Shown here piece after piece: positions 31,760-33,256 of a DNA stretch of 33,256 nucleotides. The translations under genes and the position numbers were made by a program. Source of the DNA: Lachnospiraceae bacterium (GTDB lineage: Bacteria > Bacillota > Clostridia > Lachnospirales > Lachnospiraceae). The first letter of the stretch is position 1. Each line of letters opens with the position of its first letter. Where the stretch lies: positions 1-33,256 of the forward strand of contig JAFTEC010000064.1 in the NCBI GenBank assembly GCA_017453865.1. Direction: 5' to 3'. The notes beneath the pieces were generated by a model. The model made no database searches. It worked only from the letters and a program-made list of their open reading frames with translations, and had not been told where the DNA came from.

Positions 31760-31948
31760 GGTCTTCACGGAGTCAAGGGGAACGGTTCTGTTTTAACGGA
31801 AATACCGTTTCCCGCCCCATAGACAGGGAGTTCACGATAAGAACTATTGCCGTACCGGCGGTAGGCGCTGACAGGCCCTTTTATCCAAGTATGTTTCCTA
31901 CCCATAGACTGTCGACCATACTGTATGCCATGGTTTATAAAATCTATC
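31760..31948. other. Intergenic region with imperfect direct repeats
   Basis: No supported gene. GTTTCCCGCCCCATAGAC (31807-31824) recurs as GTTTCCTACCCATAGAC (31893-31909), 86 bases apart. AACGG/CCGTT forms a small hairpin around 31798-31809. A minus-strand frame of 66 codons (31765-31965) crosses the area but lacks a ribosome binding site and overlaps the flavodoxin end. The stretch tcaaggggaacggttctg (near 31774-31791) resembles, from memory, a string scattered through clostridial genomes, so this may be a decayed repeat element. Confidence 0.4.
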
Positions 31949-32404
31949 TTACGGTTCATTTTCAACCTCTATTTTCTTTACAAACTCTACTGCTTCACGA
32001 AGTTCATCCTCATTCGGGTTCTTCCTGTTCATTCCTCCAATGAGTATCAAAGGTCCATAGGTGTTAAATCCTCTGCATCCGTACGAGCCGAGATTTATGG
32101 CGCCTTTATTTGAAACGATGCCTGCTATCGAAGCGGAAAAGTCCTTGTCGTTCCTTGCACAGGTATAGATAAAGAATGCTTTCTTCCCACCGGGAATAAG
32201 CTCTGCAGCCCTATTGACATTGTCGTAGAATTTACCAAAAGAGATCCCTGATGCAAAACCTACAAGGTCATACTTCTCCCACTCAAATGTACCTTCCACA
32301 TTTCGCGCAGGTACCAGTGCAGCACCGCATTTTTCGGCAATCCTGTCACATACCTTCTTCGTGCTCCCGTGGTGTTTTGATTCATAAATAATAGCTGTTT
32401 TCAT
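31949..32404 (-). CDS. Flavodoxin-family protein
   Basis: 151 residues, the size of a short-chain flavodoxin or protoporphyrinogen-oxidase-like flavodoxin. The FMN phosphate loop is visible in IIYESKHHGSTKKV (residues 5-18), and later loops in FASGISFGKFYDN and FIYTCARNDKDF. It should carry FMN and transfer electrons in the cytoplasm; partners are not known. ATG 32404 is chosen over 32437 because the latter lies inside the operator/-10 region; AAAGGG precedes the chosen ATG by seven bases. The TetR gene lies 95 bases upstream on the same strand, and an inverted repeat overlaps the flavodoxin -10, suggesting repression by that regulator. Confidence 0.88.
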   Translation of the reverse strand: MKTAIIYESKHHGSTKKVCDRIAEKCGAALVPARNVEGTFEWEKYDLVGFASGISFGKFYDNVNRAAELIPGGKKAFFIYTCARNDKDFSASIAGIVSNKGAINLGSYGCRGFNTYGPLILIGGMNRKNPNEDELREAVEFVKKIEVENEP

Positions 32405-32421
32405 AGTTTTCCCTTTCTTTG

Positions 32422-32441
32422 AATGAATATCATTCATTATA
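32422..32441 (-). promoter_or_regulatory. Likely TetR operator overlapping the flavodoxin -10 box
   Basis: AATGAAT (32422-32428) and ATTCATT (32432-32438) form a perfect 7-bp inverted repeat around 3 bases. On the minus strand TATAAT (32441-32436) overlaps its edge, so a bound repressor would block transcription. No good -35 box was found. Confidence 0.65.
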
Positions 32442-32499
32442 AGTGTATAATTTTACCCCCGAAGTAAGTTCCGGAAGATCTCCTGTCAGGGGTTTGTAC

Positions 32500-33075
32500 C
32501 TATAGCTTCAGCATATCTATCAAAAAATCCTGTATCCTCTTATTGCAATCCTTCTCATTCCCATGCTCCAGCAGCATTCCGATCTGTCCGTATACAAAAA
32601 AATACGCGAGTGCTTCAATATCAGCGGTGTCTATCTCCATTTTGTCCTTTGCCTCCTGCAGCTCCTTCCTGATATATGGAACCAGTTTTGACGCGGTTTT
32701 CATCATCAGCTGGTCGTGCATCTTCCGGCTGTTCTGACCGTGAAACAGATCATACAATAGCTCATTACTTTTTTCCGGTTCACGGTATTCCTCTACACTA
32801 CCGGAAAAGGTTTTTATCTTCTCCTTTAAGGATCTGCCCTTTTTTCCAAATCTCTTAAGATTTGAATTAACGATCATATCCGCATACTCTTCAAGTGCCG
32901 CTTCGTAAATCTCTTCTTTTGAAGGATAGTAACGGTAGCATAGTCCCTGAGATATTCCAAGCTCTTTTGCAATGTCCGTTATAGTGGTTTTTTCATAACC
33001 TTTTTTGGCAAATACCTTCAAGGCACCCTCAAGGATCTCCTGTTTTCTCGTATCCGGATCCTTAACTACTCTCAT
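32500..33075 (-). CDS. TetR-family transcriptional regulator
   Basis: 191 residues. The N-terminal helix-turn-helix is classic: KQEILEGALKVFAKKGYEKT, then TITDIAKELGISQGLCYRYYPSKEEIYEA (residues about 31-59). The remaining ~130 residues form the variable all-helical ligand and dimerisation domain, whose ligand cannot be read. GGAGG lies 6 bases before the ATG. The nearest target is the flavodoxin gene just downstream, whose -10 overlaps a palindrome of the size TetR dimers bind. Autoregulation is also possible through an inverted repeat in its own promoter spacer. Confidence 0.92.
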   Translation of the reverse strand: MRVVKDPDTRKQEILEGALKVFAKKGYEKTTITDIAKELGISQGLCYRYYPSKEEIYEAALEEYADMIVNSNLKRFGKKGRSLKEKIKTFSGSVEEYREPEKSNELLYDLFHGQNSRKMHDQLMMKTASKLVPYIRKELQEAKDKMEIDTADIEALAYFFVYGQIGMLLEHGNEKDCNKRIQDFLIDMLKL

Positions 33076-33118
33076 CTCCCGCCTCCGTGTGATCCGGCGG
33101 ATTTGTTCTTAGAAATTT

Positions 33119-33147
33119 ATTGTACCAAATCGCTTACGCGATGGCTA
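33119..33147 (-). promoter_or_regulatory. Candidate tetR promoter with inverted repeat in the spacer
   Basis: On the minus strand TAGCCA (33147-33142), 17 bases, then TACAAT (33124-33119) with an extended TG. The spacer holds ATCGC (33129-33133) and GCGAT (33138-33142), a 5-bp inverted repeat that could be an operator. Confidence 0.5.
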
Positions 33148-33202
33148 TCGTTAGGTTTTGAGTTTCGCTATCAATCTATGCATCTAAATAAGGTAGCATT
33201 GT

Positions 33203-33250
33203 TTGTCTGAATAAGATATCTTATAGTTCTCGACGCTATAAGAAAGACAA
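33203..33250. other. Nested inverted repeats upstream of tetR
   Basis: TTGTCT (33203-33208) pairs with AGACAA (33245-33250), TCTTATAG (33219-33226) pairs with CTATAAGA (33236-33243), and ATAAGATATCTTAT (33211-33224) is itself a palindrome. Function is unclear: it could be a terminator of a gene beyond the right edge, or a regulatory site. Confidence 0.4.
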
Positions 33251-33256
33251 CCAAAA

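Noticed and set aside
31765-31965. 66-codon minus-strand frame upstream of the cellulose synthase fusion
   Set aside because: It has no ribosome binding site, overlaps the flavodoxin C-terminus and shows no recognisable family; kept only as a possible repeat remnant.

Overview
The window looks like a chromosomal segment of a motile, cellulose-making anaerobe of the Lachnospiraceae (Bacillota, Clostridia). This rests on three things: gene families typical of that group (DUF6382-FHA, DUF5702 and DUF6240-type proteins, a stand-alone MurG, a Flp1-type pilin), strong GGAGG ribosome binding sites, and SigD-type flagellar promoters. Species-level identity cannot be read from the sequence. No rRNA, tRNA, CRISPR array, intact insertion sequence or phage gene was found. 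Almost all genes lie on the minus strand; only murG and the HIT gene are on the plus strand.

Layout. 1-628: start of a secreted protein made of 29-residue repeats, with its own promoter. 760-3511: a gpi-mtaD operon (glucose-6-phosphate isomerase and an MTA/SAH-type deaminase) ending in an intrinsic terminator. 3690-5203: murG and a HIT-family hydrolase. 5221-16977: one tightly packed Tad (type IVb pilus) operon of 13 genes, read from 16977 downward: prepilin peptidase, TadZ, TadA ATPase, TadB, TadC, a 53-residue Flp pilin, a DUF5702 protein, a pseudopilin with two Cys/His motifs, a second prepilin peptidase, a TadE-like pseudopilin, an FHA membrane protein, a rhomboid protease, and a flavodoxin-SCP2 fusion.

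17185-18152: two small secreted proteins (a cell-wall-binding-repeat protein and a CAP-domain protein). The CAP gene is preceded by an elaborately folded leader that contains its ribosome binding site. 18261-23854: flagellar genes (FliS, flagellin, a 1054-residue FliK/DUF6240-like protein, and an unknown 148-residue protein). Two SigD-type promoters are visible, one of them inside the coding sequence upstream of flagellin. 23983-28307: glycogen branching enzyme GlgB behind a TPR/degenerate-AAA protein. 28443-31643: one polypeptide joining a secreted GH5 cellulase domain to a cellulose synthase. 31949-33075: a flavodoxin with a TetR regulator and a likely operator.

Taken together, the segment is rich in surface functions: pilus, flagellum, cellulose, secreted coiled-coil and wall-binding proteins, with central sugar metabolism beside them. 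The least ordinary items are the cellulase-cellulose synthase fusion, the structured leader before the CAP gene, the Tad operon's extra parts (duplicated Cys/His motifs, rhomboid, FHA, flavodoxin-SCP2), and the uncharacterised SigD-driven gene.
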